Assembly: GCF_023073915.1 (NCBI RefSeq)
Contig: NZ_JADPKK010000012.1
Coordinates: 1-64,000 of the forward strand
Direction of reading: 5' to 3'
From: Bradyrhizobium sp. 149
GTDB lineage: Bacteria; Pseudomonadota; Alphaproteobacteria; Rhizobiales; Xanthobacteraceae
DNA: 64,000 bases
Shown here: positions 55,241 to 64,000 of the stretch, one piece after another
Layout: every line of letters begins with the position of its first letter
How positions within the stretch are numbered: the stretch's first letter is position 1
The notes under the pieces: model-generated
What the model was told of the DNA's origin: nothing
The model's database searches: none
The model's input: only the letters and a program-made list of their open reading frames with translations
Position numbers and translations under genes: made by a program

Positions 55241-57271
55241 ATGGCATCGTTCAAGTTTCGCATCGGGGCAAAGCTGGGATTGACCGCGAGTGCGGGGGTT
55301 CTTCTGGTCGGCGGGATGCTCGGCAACCAGCTCGTCCGCAACGAGCAGATCGCAGACCTGAGCCAACTGGTGGTCATCAACACCGCCAACAAGGCCAATG
55401 CCCAGGGCGCCGAGCTCGCAGTGACCCGCGCACGCCTCGCCATGGCGGAAATCGGCTCTGCATTCTCCACCGACGGCCTCGCCAAACATCTGGACGTGCT
55501 GCGCGGCTCGATCGCCGGTGCCACAACCGAAATAGACGCGGCATTAAATCGGTCAAAGCGCGCCGAAGCCAAGGAGCTCTGTCGCGAGGTGAAGATCCTG
55601 CTCGACATCTCTCTGAAGGCCGGCAGCGATCTTGGCGAGGCGCGCGGCGCCGCCGTTGCCGAATTCGCCGCGGCGAACCAGATCGAGGAGGGCTGGAACA
55701 AGGCCCTCGAGAAACTGCTTGCTTCGCCTGCCATCGCGGCATCGCAGAATCGCCTCAACATCGAGGTCGGGTTGCGCGAAGCCGACGCATTATTCAAGGC
55801 GGTCAGCGCGGCCGACTGGCATTTCACGGCGACGGGCGACGTCGAGCAGAAGGATCGTATCGCCGGACGCGCCGACGCCATGATCAGCGTCCTGAAACGG
55901 GTGCGCCAGTCCGCCGGCGACAAGGATGTCGCGGACGGAATCGACGCGCTGGCGGCGCTCGCGGGACGCTACAAGGCGGCAACCGGCGCAGCCGCCAAGG
56001 CGGAAGAAACCAAGAGGCGCATTCTCGAAGAGCGGGTGCTTCCGGCCAGCAGGGAAATCACGACGCGCATCGACAAGCTGGTCTCCGCCAACAATGAATA
56101 CATGGCTCTGCGACAGAACCAGCTCATGACCGCGCTGGAGCAGGCAACCCAGGTCAGCTTGGCCGTGGGTGTCCTCGTCATTCTGGTTCTGGCCGGCTCG
56201 GCCCTGTTTTCGGTGCTCAGCATCGCCCGTCCAATCCGGCGCATCGGCGACGTGTTGCTGCAACTCGCCGGCGGCAACAAGGCCGTGGAGATTCCCTATA
56301 CGGCCCGCGGCGACGAGGTCGGTGACAACGCCCGTGCCGCCCGCACCTTCAGGGACAATCTGATCCGCATCGAGCAGATGGAGGCCGAGCAGAAGGATCA
56401 GGAATCCGCAGCCGCCGCGCGGCGCAAGCAGGAAATGGTCCGGTTGGCCGGCGCGTTCGAGGATGCCGTGGGCGGCATCATCAATTCGGTTTCGGTGGCC
56501 TCGCAGCAGCTCGAATCCGCAGCCGGCACGTTGTCGGAGACGGCAGAAGAGACCGAGCAGCTTTCCGGAATGGTGGCCGCGGCTTCCGAGGAAGCCTCCG
56601 CCAACGTCGGAGCCGTAGCATCCGCCGCCGAGGAAATGAGCGCATCGGTCGTCGAGATCGGCCGTCAGGTCCATGATTCCAGCCGCATCGCCGGCGACGC
56701 CGTGAAGCAGGCCGAGCGCACCGACGCGCGAATCAACGAATTGCTCAAGGCCGCGGGCCGGATCGGCGACGTCGTCAAGTTGATCACCGCAATCGCGGAG
56801 CAGACCAACCTGTTGGCATTGAACGCCACCATCGAGGCGGCACGCGCCGGTGAATCCGGCCGCGGATTTGCCGTGGTGGCGAGCGAGGTCAAGGCGCTCG
56901 CGGCACAGACCGCACGCGCGACCGACGAGATCGGCGCACAGATCGCCGGCATGCAGACGGCGACGCAAGACTCCGTCGGCGCCATCAAGGAGATCGGCGC
57001 AACCATCTCCAGGATTTCCGACATCTCGACCACCATCGCGGCCACTGTCGAGGAGCAGGGTGCCGCGACGGCCGAGATAGCACGCAACGTCAGCGAAGCC
57101 GCCAAGGGCACGGTCGAAGTCGCAGACAAGATCGCCCAGGTCAGTCATGGCGCCAGCGCCACGGGTTCGGCTTCGACGCAGGTTCTCGCATCCGCGCGCT
57201 CACTCTCGACCGAGAGTGGCCGCCTCAAGAACGAGGTCGCAAAGTTCCTCGACACGGTGCGGGCCGCCTGA
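55241..57271 (+). CDS. Methyl-accepting chemotaxis protein
   Basis: A 676-residue chemoreceptor. TM1 is [20 protein letters not shown] (about 11-30), then a 270-residue helical periplasmic region, then TM2 [22 protein letters not shown] (about 307-328). A HAMP domain ([39 protein letters not shown]) and the signalling hairpin follow, with tip [35 protein letters not shown]. The ligand domain resembles four-helix HBM-type modules. The ATG at 55241 follows GGGGGAGC. The sensed compound is unknown. No che genes are nearby. Confidence 0.95.
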   Translation: MASFKFRIGAKLGLTASAGVLLVGGMLGNQLVRNEQIADLSQLVVINTANKANAQGAELAVTRARLAMAEIGSAFSTDGLAKHLDVLRGSIAGATTEIDAALNRSKRAEAKELCREVKILLDISLKAGSDLGEARGAAVAEFAAANQIEEGWNKALEKLLASPAIAASQNRLNIEVGLREADALFKAVSAADWHFTATGDVEQKDRIAGRADAMISVLKRVRQSAGDKDVADGIDALAALAGRYKAATGAAAKAEETKRRILEERVLPASREITTRIDKLVSANNEYMALRQNQLMTALEQATQVSLAVGVLVILVLAGSALFSVLSIARPIRRIGDVLLQLAGGNKAVEIPYTARGDEVGDNARAARTFRDNLIRIEQMEAEQKDQESAAAARRKQEMVRLAGAFEDAVGGIINSVSVASQQLESAAGTLSETAEETEQLSGMVAAASEEASANVGAVASAAEEMSASVVEIGRQVHDSSRIAGDAVKQAERTDARINELLKAAGRIGDVVKLITAIAEQTNLLALNATIEAARAGESGRGFAVVASEVKALAAQTARATDEIGAQIAGMQTATQDSVGAIKEIGATISRISDISTTIAATVEEQGAATAEIARNVSEAAKGTVEVADKIAQVSHGASATGSASTQVLASARSLSTESGRLKNEVAKFLDTVRAA

Positions 57272-57411
57272 GGCGCCGCAAATCGCGCGGTCGACCTCAG
57301 GCCGGCCGCAAACCACTTTCTGACGCGTCAATCGACCAACGGCTTTGGGAGGCCCCCACGCCGAGCCCCCGCTCGCGCCTGGGTCAAACAAGGTAACTGG
57401 GGGACTAAGCG

Positions 57412-59883
57412 ATGATCATCAGCATTGTCGGCGGCGGAGCAACCGGCATCACGATCTTGCGTCATCTGACGGAGCTCGCCGCATCAGAGCGAGACAACGG
57501 CAGGATCACCGGAATTCAGCTCTTCGATAAATCCGGCTTCGATGGCGGGGTCGCCTATCGCACGCAAAGCGACCGCCATCTGCTCAACATGAAGGCGTCG
57601 ACGATGTCGATCCGCCCAGGCGACAGCGAGGAATTCCTGCGCTGGATTCGAGCCCGCGGCCTCACCTGCCACGGCAACAAGCATCTGCCGCGGATGGTCT
57701 ACAGGGACTACCTCGACGCCGTGCGATTGGCCGCGATCGCGCAGTGCCGCAGCGCTGGTGTGCCGGTTCATGTCGAACATGCCGAAATTGTCCGCATGGG
57801 CTTCTCGCCGGGTCGCGATGTCCTGCTAACCACCAACCGCAACGTCACGCATATCTCGTCTGTGCTGATCCTCTGCACCGGTCACAACGCGCCCGACGAT
57901 CACTACGGACTGGCGGGAAAGCCGAATTACATTCGCGATCCCTATGCCCACTTCACCTTCGCGGATCGCGAGGGCGTCGAGGTCGGCATCCTCGGAAGCG
58001 GACTCAGCGCGGTCGATACCGCGGCGGGGCTGGCCAAGACCCACCAGGCCGTCAGGATGACCTGCTTGTCCAGAAGCGGCCTGTTTCCCACGGTGCAGCC
58101 GGTGACGATCCCCGCGATCGCATACGACTTCCGCGAGGCCCTTGATCGCTATGTGACCAGCCGTGACCGGATCGAAGCGGACGCCTTTGCCGCCCGCCTG
58201 TCTGAGCTGCTGCTGGAGAACACCGGGATTCGCTGCGATCTGTCCTGCAGGAACATCGACGGCGATGCGCTGGCCGATCTCGAGCACAACATCGCGCGCG
58301 CCGAGACCGGCGAGCCCAACGTCTACTCCTATCTCGTCAGCGTCATCGACGTCATGTGCCGCGCCTGGAGCCGGATGAGCGATGCCGAGAAGACGCGCTT
58401 CATGAACGTCTACAATTCCGGCTGGCTTCGCAACCGTTCGGCGATGCCGCTGGAGAACGCGATCCGGATCCGCGACCTAATGCGGTCGGGCAGACTTTCC
58501 GCCCGCGCCCGGCTGCGCAACGTGACCGGCATGGGCGGCGGATTTCGCGCCATCCTGGGCGACGGCGACCATCGCGACGTCGACTACGTCATCGACGCAA
58601 CAGGACCGTCCTACCGGCTGGACACCAGCCCGCTGTATCAGGATATGCAGCGGCAGGGGCTCATCGCGCTCGACGGGCTCGGCGGGATCCGCTGCGGCTA
58701 CGACGACAGCCGCGTCCATGACCGCCACGGCACTCCGCATCCGAACGTCTACGCGGTCGGTGGCCCCACCAAGGGAACGCACTTCTATGCCGCCGCCGTC
58801 GACATCAACCTGCATCGCGCCGAAGGCGTGATCGATTCCATCCTCAACCCGAAAGGTTCGCAGATGAGCAGCCTCAAGACCTCCGTCGATGAAACCGACC
58901 GCCTCGCCGATCTGGTCCGCCGCGACCATCCTTCACTCGACTCGATGGTGCTGGCGATGGACGGCAAGTATCAGACGAGGCCGGCCGCGCTGGACGAGTT
59001 GATGTGGGAGGTGAGGGACTGCCTTGGCGAAGCGTTCCGGCACTGGTCTCCTGAGGACTTCCCGACGCTCTACTGCGCGTGGGGTCGCTGCCGCGTCGGC
59101 TCGACCGCGCTCACCAATCTGTTCGGCGTCGCCGGAATGCCTTCCTACTTCCAGCCGGTGAAGGTCGTCCTGCGCCATCGTCTCGTCGGGAATGCAGGCG
59201 AGCCCTGGGCCGTGCCGACGGCAGCGGAGCAGCCGCATATTTTCAGCAAGGAAATGGCCGGACCGTATGTGCTGGCCGAAAGCCTGTTCCTGCCGCTCCA
59301 GCCGCTGATCGAGGCCGGCTGGCCGGCGGAGAAGCTTCACATGATCATGCTCGACCGCGATCCGGCGAGCTCGCTCGCATCGTGGCTCGAGAAATGGTCG
59401 GACCGCGTTTCCGAGGACCGCCTGATCCAGAATTACGTGATCTCCACGCTGAACGCGCTTCGCGTCGAGAGCTATGCACGGGAGCACGGCGTGCCGGTCA
59501 CGCGCTACGTCTATGAAGCCAGCAGGGATGCGACTGGATCGGTGCGAAAGCTGTTCGACCGGCTCGGCCTCGGCGCACGCTTCAGCGAAAGCGCCGTCAC
59601 CGACTGGAAGGAGCGCGGACAGATCGAATCGAAGGGCTCGGGCGTCACCTTCCTCAGCGAGCCCAAGATCTACACCGTGGTCGGCCTCCACGGATCCGAT
59701 ACCGCCTATCGTTACCGCAGTCGCAAGACGGCGTCGCTCACCGACGCCCAGCTCGAGACGCTGGAGCGCTATCGCATTCACGACATGTACCGCGCCTCCG
59801 TCGACGCCTGCGTCCGCGACCTCTCGCTGGATGCCGACACCGCGGCGCGCCTGTTCGGCGATTGCATAGGCACAGCCGCATGA
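57412..59883 (+). CDS. Fusion of an FAD/NAD(P)-binding oxidoreductase-like module and a sulfotransferase-like domain
   Basis: An 823-residue protein. The N-terminal module (about 1-490) has an FAD motif IVGGGATGI (G7, G8, G9, G12), an NAD(P) motif [17 protein letters not shown] (G195, G197), DATGPSYR and the closing YAVGGPTKG, like NAD_binding_9/N-hydroxylase-like flavoproteins. The C-terminal module (about 540-823) resembles PAPS-dependent sulfotransferases: [14 protein letters not shown] (558-571) fits the 5'-phosphosulfate loop, and [14 protein letters not shown] (646-659, R649, S653, S657) fits the 3'-phosphate site. Its stop overlaps cysD (ATGA). It is probably supplied with PAPS by cysD-cysNC. 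The acceptor is unknown; both domains acting on one substrate is inference. Confidence 0.82.
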   Translation: MIISIVGGGATGITILRHLTELAASERDNGRITGIQLFDKSGFDGGVAYRTQSDRHLLNMKASTMSIRPGDSEEFLRWIRARGLTCHGNKHLPRMVYRDYLDAVRLAAIAQCRSAGVPVHVEHAEIVRMGFSPGRDVLLTTNRNVTHISSVLILCTGHNAPDDHYGLAGKPNYIRDPYAHFTFADREGVEVGILGSGLSAVDTAAGLAKTHQAVRMTCLSRSGLFPTVQPVTIPAIAYDFREALDRYVTSRDRIEADAFAARLSELLLENTGIRCDLSCRNIDGDALADLEHNIARAETGEPNVYSYLVSVIDVMCRAWSRMSDAEKTRFMNVYNSGWLRNRSAMPLENAIRIRDLMRSGRLSARARLRNVTGMGGGFRAILGDGDHRDVDYVIDATGPSYRLDTSPLYQDMQRQGLIALDGLGGIRCGYDDSRVHDRHGTPHPNVYAVGGPTKGTHFYAAAVDINLHRAEGVIDSILNPKGSQMSSLKTSVDETDRLADLVRRDHPSLDSMVLAMDGKYQTRPAALDELMWEVRDCLGEAFRHWSPEDFPTLYCAWGRCRVGSTALTNLFGVAGMPSYFQPVKVVLRHRLVGNAGEPWAVPTAAEQPHIFSKEMAGPYVLAESLFLPLQPLIEAGWPAEKLHMIMLDRDPASSLASWLEKWSDRVSEDRLIQNYVISTLNALRVESYAREHGVPVTRYVYEASRDATGSVRKLFDRLGLGARFSESAVTDWKERGQIESKGSGVTFLSEPKIYTVVGLHGSDTAYRYRSRKTASLTDAQLETLERYRIHDMYRASVDACVRDLSLDADTAARLFGDCIGTAA

Positions 59884-60851
59884 TCGGCCAGACCGCCTCC
59901 ACGATGGCGGCGACCCCGACGCGAACCGCGTCGGGGGACGCTGCCATGCCCGGTGCCGCCAGCCATCTTCGACGGCTGGAGGCGGAAAGCATCCACGTCC
60001 TGCGCGAGACGGTGGCCGAGTTCCGCAAGCCTGTGATGCTATATTCCATCGGCAAGGACTCCTCCGTGCTGCTGCATCTGGCGATGAAGGCATTTCATCC
60101 CGGCAAGCCGCCGTTTCCGCTGCTGCACGTCGACACGACCTGGAAGTTCCGCGAGATGATCGCGTTTCGCGACCAGCGCGCACGCGATCTCGGCCTCGAT
60201 CTGATCGTCCATACCAACGACGATGGATTGAGCCAGGGCATCGATCCCTTCACCCACGGCTCTGCCCGCTACACCGACGTCATGAAGACGCAGGCATTGC
60301 GGCAGGCGCTGGACCTTCACGGCTTCGACGCCGCGATCGGAGGCGCGCGGCGCGACGAGGAGAAGTCGCGTGCCAAGGAGCGCGTGTTCTCGCACCGGAG
60401 CGTGGCGCATCGCTGGGATCCGAAGAACCAGCGGCCGGAGCTGTGGAGCCTTTACAATACGATGCTCGCGCCTGGCGAGAGCATGCGGGTGTTTCCGCTG
60501 TCGAACTGGACCGAGCTCGACGTCTGGGACTACATTTTGCTCGAGGACATCCCGATCGTTCCGCTCTATCTGGCAGCTCCGCGCCCGGTGGTCGAGCGCG
60601 ACGGTGCGCTGATCATGGTGGACGATGAACGGATGCCGCTGCTTGCAGGCGAAGAGCCGCGATGGCGTTCCGTCAGGTTTCGCACTCTGGGCTGTTATCC
60701 CCTCAGCGGCGCGACCGTCTCGACGGCGGCAACTCTGCCCGAGATCGTGCGGGAGATGATGGCGTCACGCACCTCCGAACGGCAGGGCCGCATGATCGAC
60801 CGGGACAGTCCCGCATCGATGGAGCGCAAGAAAGCGGAAGGCTACTTCTGA
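59880..60851 (+). CDS. cysD: Sulfate adenylyltransferase small subunit
   Basis: A 323-residue PP-loop enzyme that with CysN forms APS from sulfate and [21 protein letters not shown] is the PP-loop, [16 protein letters not shown] is the next block, and [20 protein letters not shown] is the catalytic loop. The C-terminal LGCYPLSGA is typical. Its ATG overlaps the stop of the sulfotransferase fusion, and its stop overlaps the ATG of cysNC, so all three are translated as one unit. It resembles NodP. Confidence 0.96.
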   Translation: MIGQTASTMAATPTRTASGDAAMPGAASHLRRLEAESIHVLRETVAEFRKPVMLYSIGKDSSVLLHLAMKAFHPGKPPFPLLHVDTTWKFREMIAFRDQRARDLGLDLIVHTNDDGLSQGIDPFTHGSARYTDVMKTQALRQALDLHGFDAAIGGARRDEEKSRAKERVFSHRSVAHRWDPKNQRPELWSLYNTMLAPGESMRVFPLSNWTELDVWDYILLEDIPIVPLYLAAPRPVVERDGALIMVDDERMPLLAGEEPRWRSVRFRTLGCYPLSGATVSTAATLPEIVREMMASRTSERQGRMIDRDSPASMERKKAEGYF

Positions 60852-62746
60852 TGTCCTATCACGAGGCTCCCACGATCGCCGCAACCGACGCGCCGCGGCT
60901 CGAACAGGACGATCGTCCGACGCTGCGTTTCGTCACCTGCGGCAGCGTCGACGACGGCAAGAGCACGCTGGTCGGCCGCCTGCTCTACGATTCGAAGACG
61001 CTCCTCGACGACCAGCTCGATGCGCTCGCCTCGGAAAGCAAAACGGCCGGCACCACCGGCGGCGATCTCGATTTCGCTCTGCTGGTCGACGGTTTGCAGG
61101 CCGAGCGCGAGCAGGGCATCACGATCGACGTCGCCTACCGGTTCTTCGCCACCAAGCTGCGCCGCTTCATCGTCGCCGACGCGCCCGGGCATGCGCAGTA
61201 TACGCGCAACATGGCGACCGGCGCCTCTAACGCCGATCTCGCCGTGGTGCTGGTCGACGCTCGTAAGGGCGTGATCACGCAGACGCGGCGCCACAGCCAC
61301 ATCCTGTCGCTGCTCGGCATCCGCCACGTCGTGCTCGCCGTGAACAAGATGGATCTGATCGGCTTCGACGGGGACCGCTTCGCGGCCATCACCGCCGAAT
61401 ATCTGACCATGGCCGGTCAACTCGGGATCTCCCGGGTCCAGTGCATCCCCGTCGTTGCGCCCGACGGCGACAACATCGTCGCCGCCAGCGCGCGGATGCC
61501 CTGGTACACCGGGCCGACCGTCACGGCCTATCTGGAATCGGTGGACGTTGCCGGCGACGTCTCGCAGCGGCCGTTCCGGCTGCCGGTGCAATGGGTCAAC
61601 CGACCTCATGCGGAGTTTCGCGGCTTCTGCGGGCGGATTGCCAGCGGCACGATCGCGATCGGCGAGAGCATCGCCGTGCAGCCATCGGGACGTCGCACGA
61701 AAGTCGCGCGCATCCTCACGCCTGGCGGCGAGCGCGACCGGGCTCTGGCAGGCGAATCGGTGACGCTCACTTTGGCGGACGAGATCGACGTCAGCCGCGG
61801 CGACGTGCTGACGGCGGGACCCGCGCCCCTGATCTCGGATCAACTGGCCGCCCATCTCGTCTGGTTCGATGACGAGGCCATGGTCGCGGGCCGGCGCTAT
61901 TTGCTCAAATGCGGCACGGCCTCGATCGGCGCGGTGATCACGACGCTCAAGCACCGTATCGCCATCGACACCATGGCGCAGGAAAGCGCCGCCACACTCG
62001 ACGCCAACCAGATCGGCTACGTCCATTTCAGCCTCGACCGCCCGCTGGTGTTCGAGGCCTACCGCGACGACCGCGGCATGGGCAGCTTCATTCTGATCGA
62101 TCCGATCCGTCACCGCACGGCTGCCGCGGGAATGATAGATCTCTCGCTTCGCCGCGCCACGAACATTCATTGGCAGCGGCTTGCCGTCGACAAATCCGTG
62201 CGGGCGCGGCTGAAGCAGCAGCGGCCCTGCGTGCTCTGGTTCACGGGGCTCAGCGGTGCCGGCAAATCGACGATTGCCGATCACGTCGACCGCAGGCTTG
62301 CCGAACTCGGACGCCACGCCGCGCTGCTCGACGGCGACAATCTTCGGCACGGCATCAACCGCGACCTCGGCTTTTCCAACGCGGAGAGAATGGAGAACGT
62401 CCGGCGCGTCGCGGAGATCGCAGCGCTGTTCGTCGATGCCGGCATGATCGCGCTGGTCGCGCTGATCTCACCGTTCCGCAGCGAGCGCGAGCTGGCGCGC
62501 CACCGGCTCGAGGCGGGCGAGTTCATTGAGATCCATGTCGCGACCCCGCTCGCCGAATGCGAGCGCCGTGATCCGAAGGGACTCTATCGCAAGGCACGGG
62601 CGGGGGAGCTGAAGGGTTTCACCGGCATCGATGATCCCTACGAGGCACCGCAGGCGCCGGAGATCACCGTCGACACATCGGAACTGTCAACCGACGCAGC
62701 CTGCGAGCGCATCATCCGCTATCTCCGGGAGCATGATTATCTGTAG
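60851..62746 (+). CDS. cysNC: Bifunctional sulfate adenylyltransferase large subunit/adenylylsulfate kinase
   Basis: A 631-residue NodQ-like fusion. The N-terminal CysN GTPase has GSVDDGKST (31-39), DAPGHAQYTRNMATGAS and VNKMD. The C-terminal APS kinase domain has GLSGAGKST (466-474), DGDNLRHGINRDLGFS and the tail EAPQAPEITVDT. It makes APS under GTP hydrolysis, then PAPS. The start ATG overlaps the cysD stop (TGATG). No cysteine-synthesis gene such as cysH is present, so the PAPS made here is likely for sulfonation. Confidence 0.96.
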   Translation: MSYHEAPTIAATDAPRLEQDDRPTLRFVTCGSVDDGKSTLVGRLLYDSKTLLDDQLDALASESKTAGTTGGDLDFALLVDGLQAEREQGITIDVAYRFFATKLRRFIVADAPGHAQYTRNMATGASNADLAVVLVDARKGVITQTRRHSHILSLLGIRHVVLAVNKMDLIGFDGDRFAAITAEYLTMAGQLGISRVQCIPVVAPDGDNIVAASARMPWYTGPTVTAYLESVDVAGDVSQRPFRLPVQWVNRPHAEFRGFCGRIASGTIAIGESIAVQPSGRRTKVARILTPGGERDRALAGESVTLTLADEIDVSRGDVLTAGPAPLISDQLAAHLVWFDDEAMVAGRRYLLKCGTASIGAVITTLKHRIAIDTMAQESAATLDANQIGYVHFSLDRPLVFEAYRDDRGMGSFILIDPIRHRTAAAGMIDLSLRRATNIHWQRLAVDKSVRARLKQQRPCVLWFTGLSGAGKSTIADHVDRRLAELGRHAALLDGDNLRHGINRDLGFSNAERMENVRRVAEIAALFVDAGMIALVALISPFRSERELARHRLEAGEFIEIHVATPLAECERRDPKGLYRKARAGELKGFTGIDDPYEAPQAPEITVDTSELSTDAACERIIRYLREHDYL

Positions 62747-62796
62747 CGGCCGGGACCCGCCTCGTCCGGCATCATCCGGCCGATCCGGCACAGAGC

Positions 62797-63030
62797 TCAG
62801 AAGTCGGAAGCGATGCCCTTGCGTTCCCAATCGCCATAGCGGGTCGGCTCGGGTCCCTTTGGCCCCTGCAACTCCTTTGGCGCCGCCTGGCCGCCGCTTC
62901 TGGAATCGCCCTTGGCGTCGTCCCTGGTCTGGACCGCCGCAGCCTGCCGGCGCGCTTCGGCTTCGGCCAGCGCACGCTGGGCGGCCGGCGTGAGCTGCTT
63001 GCGATCGGGAACGGGAGGCTGGTCAGTCAT
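62797..63030 (-). CDS. DUF1674 protein (SDHAF4-like succinate dehydrogenase assembly factor)
   Basis: A 77-residue protein whose C-terminal block GPEPTRYGDWERKGIASDF is the DUF1674 signature, corresponding to SDHAF4, which binds flavinated SdhA and aids its assembly. The N-terminus is a charged low-complexity region. ATG 63030 is chosen as an upstream in-frame reading is not conserved in character. It is divergent from rsmB. Confidence 0.88.
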   Translation of the reverse strand: MTDQPPVPDRKQLTPAAQRALAEAEARRQAAAVQTRDDAKGDSRSGGQAAPKELQGPKGPEPTRYGDWERKGIASDF

Positions 63031-63217
63031 GCTCGGCCTTCTAGCGCAGGACGGCCCGCGGCGCGACGCCCAATAACGCATTCCTGAAATTGCTCCGAAA
63101 GGGCTGAAAAACCCGGAAGTGATTCTTACATTTGGCATATTCGCGTGCCAGAGATCGCCTTCTCAAGGCATGCGCCCATTGCGGCGAACTGCCGCTCGCT
63201 CAGAACCTTGTTTCCGC

Positions 63218-64000
63218 ATGCCATCTCAACGTTTCGCTCCTCCATCCGAAGTGCCCGGTCTTGCGGCGCGGCGGATTGCCGCCGACATCGTCGATGGCGT
63301 GCTGCAAAAGCACCGCACACTTGACGAGCAGCTCGACGGCAGCAGCGCCCATCCCGGACTGAAGACGCTCCCCGATCGCGACCGCGCGCTGATGCGGCGC
63401 CTCGTCGCCACGGTGCTGCGCCGGCTCGGCACGCTCGGCCATGTGCTGTCGCGCCTGCTCGACAAGGGCATTCCCTCCGATGCGCCGCGCGCGCAGAGCG
63501 CGCTGTTGATCGGTGCCGCCCAGATCCTCTGGATGGACGTGCCCGATCACGCCGCCGTCGATCTCTCCGTTCGCCTCGTGCAGTCCGATCGGCGCGCCGC
63601 GCGCTATGCCGGCCTCGTCAACGCCGTGCTGCGCCGCTGCGCGCGCGAGGGTAAGGCGCTGGTGGAAGAGGTTGCCGCGCAGTCGCTGGACCTGCCGCCC
63701 TGGATGCTCGCGCGCTGGAGCGCGCATTACGGCGAGACAGTCGCAAGGGACATGGCGCTCGCGCTCAGCCACGATCCTTCGCTTGATCTGACCGTGAAGT
63801 CGGACGCCGCGCAATGGGCGAGCCGGCTCCATGGCGAGGTGCTGCCGACCGGATCGGTGCGTACCGTGCTGCACGGCGCGGTGACCATGCTTCCCGGCTT
63901 CGCCGAAGGACAATGGTGGGTGCAGGACGCCGCCGCCGCGCTGCCGGCCCGGCTGTTCGGCGACATCAAGGACAAATCCATCGCCGATCTCTGCGCCGCT
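63218..64000 (+). CDS. rsmB: 16S rRNA cytosine-967 methyltransferase RsmB, truncated by the window edge
   Basis: The frame is open from ATG 63218 to the right edge (261 codons), so the 3' part lies outside. The N-terminal NusB-like domain is seen: AARRIAADIVDGVLQKHRTLDEQLD, DRALMRRLVATVLRRLGTL, QSALLIGAAQILWMDVPDHAAVDLSVRLVQ and YAGLVNAVLRRCAREG. The next portion LPPWMLARWSAHYGE and WWVQDAAAALPARLF opens the SAM methyltransferase domain. RsmB methylates C967 of 16S rRNA. An upstream in-frame ATG at 63170 would add 16 residues without conserved character. Confidence 0.9.
   Translation, partial: MPSQRFAPPSEVPGLAARRIAADIVDGVLQKHRTLDEQLDGSSAHPGLKTLPDRDRALMRRLVATVLRRLGTLGHVLSRLLDKGIPSDAPRAQSALLIGAAQILWMDVPDHAAVDLSVRLVQSDRRAARYAGLVNAVLRRCAREGKALVEEVAAQSLDLPPWMLARWSAHYGETVARDMALALSHDPSLDLTVKSDAAQWASRLHGEVLPTGSVRTVLHGAVTMLPGFAEGQWWVQDAAAALPARLFGDIKDKSIADLCAA

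Noticed and set aside
57272..57411. Possible sulfur-responsive riboswitch before the sulfotransferase operon
   Set aside because: The 140-bp gap has no recognisable conserved riboswitch core; only an ordinary ribosome site is seen.
63126..63320. Minus-strand frame of 64 codons overlapping the rsmB start
   Set aside because: It contains a Cys-bearing peptide of no known family and overlaps the conserved NusB-like domain of rsmB.

Overview
The window is high-GC chromosomal DNA from an alphaproteobacterium, most probably Bradyrhizobium or a close relative in the Nitrobacteraceae. This is inferred from gene content and repeats, not from a database search. Supporting signs are an IalB-type invasion-associated protein, the hemD - mic60 - hemY order with tsaD-gpsA divergent, TAXI-type solute-binding proteins, a Crp/Fnr regulator next to a single-domain response regulator, cysteine-rich-repeat secreted proteins, and several families of short palindromic intergenic repeats (inverted arms with cgtcattgcgag, cattccggg, tggccgggcttgtcccggcca or gggcgatccagta). 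I see no transposase, integrase, phage gene, CRISPR array or rRNA operon. It reads as stable core chromosome with a few accessory cassettes.

Layout. 1-9 kb: a 5'-truncated proline-rich OmpA-family protein, argG, a PAP2 phosphatase, a membrane protein, rlmN, an IalB-family protein, a dienoyl-CoA-reductase-like SDR and a quinone oxidoreductase. 9-17 kb: a membrane protein with Sel1-like repeats, two TAXI solute-binding proteins without TRAP permeases, a DUF1232 protein, a pterin dehydratase, a Tat-exported PhoD phosphatase, a response regulator and a divergent Crp/Fnr regulator. 17-19.5 kb: an Lgt-like protein, a radical SAM enzyme resembling archaeal tetraether lipid synthases, and a small membrane protein. 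19.7-31 kb: typA, an amine-oxidase-like flavoenzyme, a DCC thiol protein, hydrolases, a GNAT, ppa, folD, DUF167, yggT, tRNA-Ala(CGC), a crotonase, an amidotransferase, an SDR and a TerB protein. 31-40 kb: a class III cyclase with a zinc-ribbon-like insert, a P450, a Tat-exported hydrolase, an MFS transporter, two small Cys-rich secreted proteins, a polysaccharide deacetylase and tRNA-Thr(CGT). 40-46.5 kb: hemY, mic60-like and hemD on the minus strand, with tsaD and gpsA divergent. 46.5-55 kb: a secreted esterase, an EVE protein, a second cyclase, an SRPBCC protein, topoisomerase IB, acs, an L,D-transpeptidase and a thermonuclease. 55-64 kb: a chemoreceptor; a three-gene operon with overlapping start and stop codons (FAD/NAD(P)-binding protein fused to a sulfotransferase-like domain, cysD, cysNC); a DUF1674 protein and the start of rsmB.

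Two loci look most like undescribed systems. The first is the FAD-sulfotransferase fusion with its own activated-sulfate (PAPS) supply (57412-62746). It suggests a redox or N-oxygenation step coupled to sulfonation of an unknown acceptor. The second is the Lgt-like / Tes-like radical SAM pair (17097-19490), which suggests an unusual lipid or lipoprotein modification. Both functions are inferred from motifs and context. Smaller points of interest are a possible switching RNA leader upstream of acs, 15-bp tandem coding repeats in two genes, and a flavoenzyme gene whose start region lies against a palindromic repeat.
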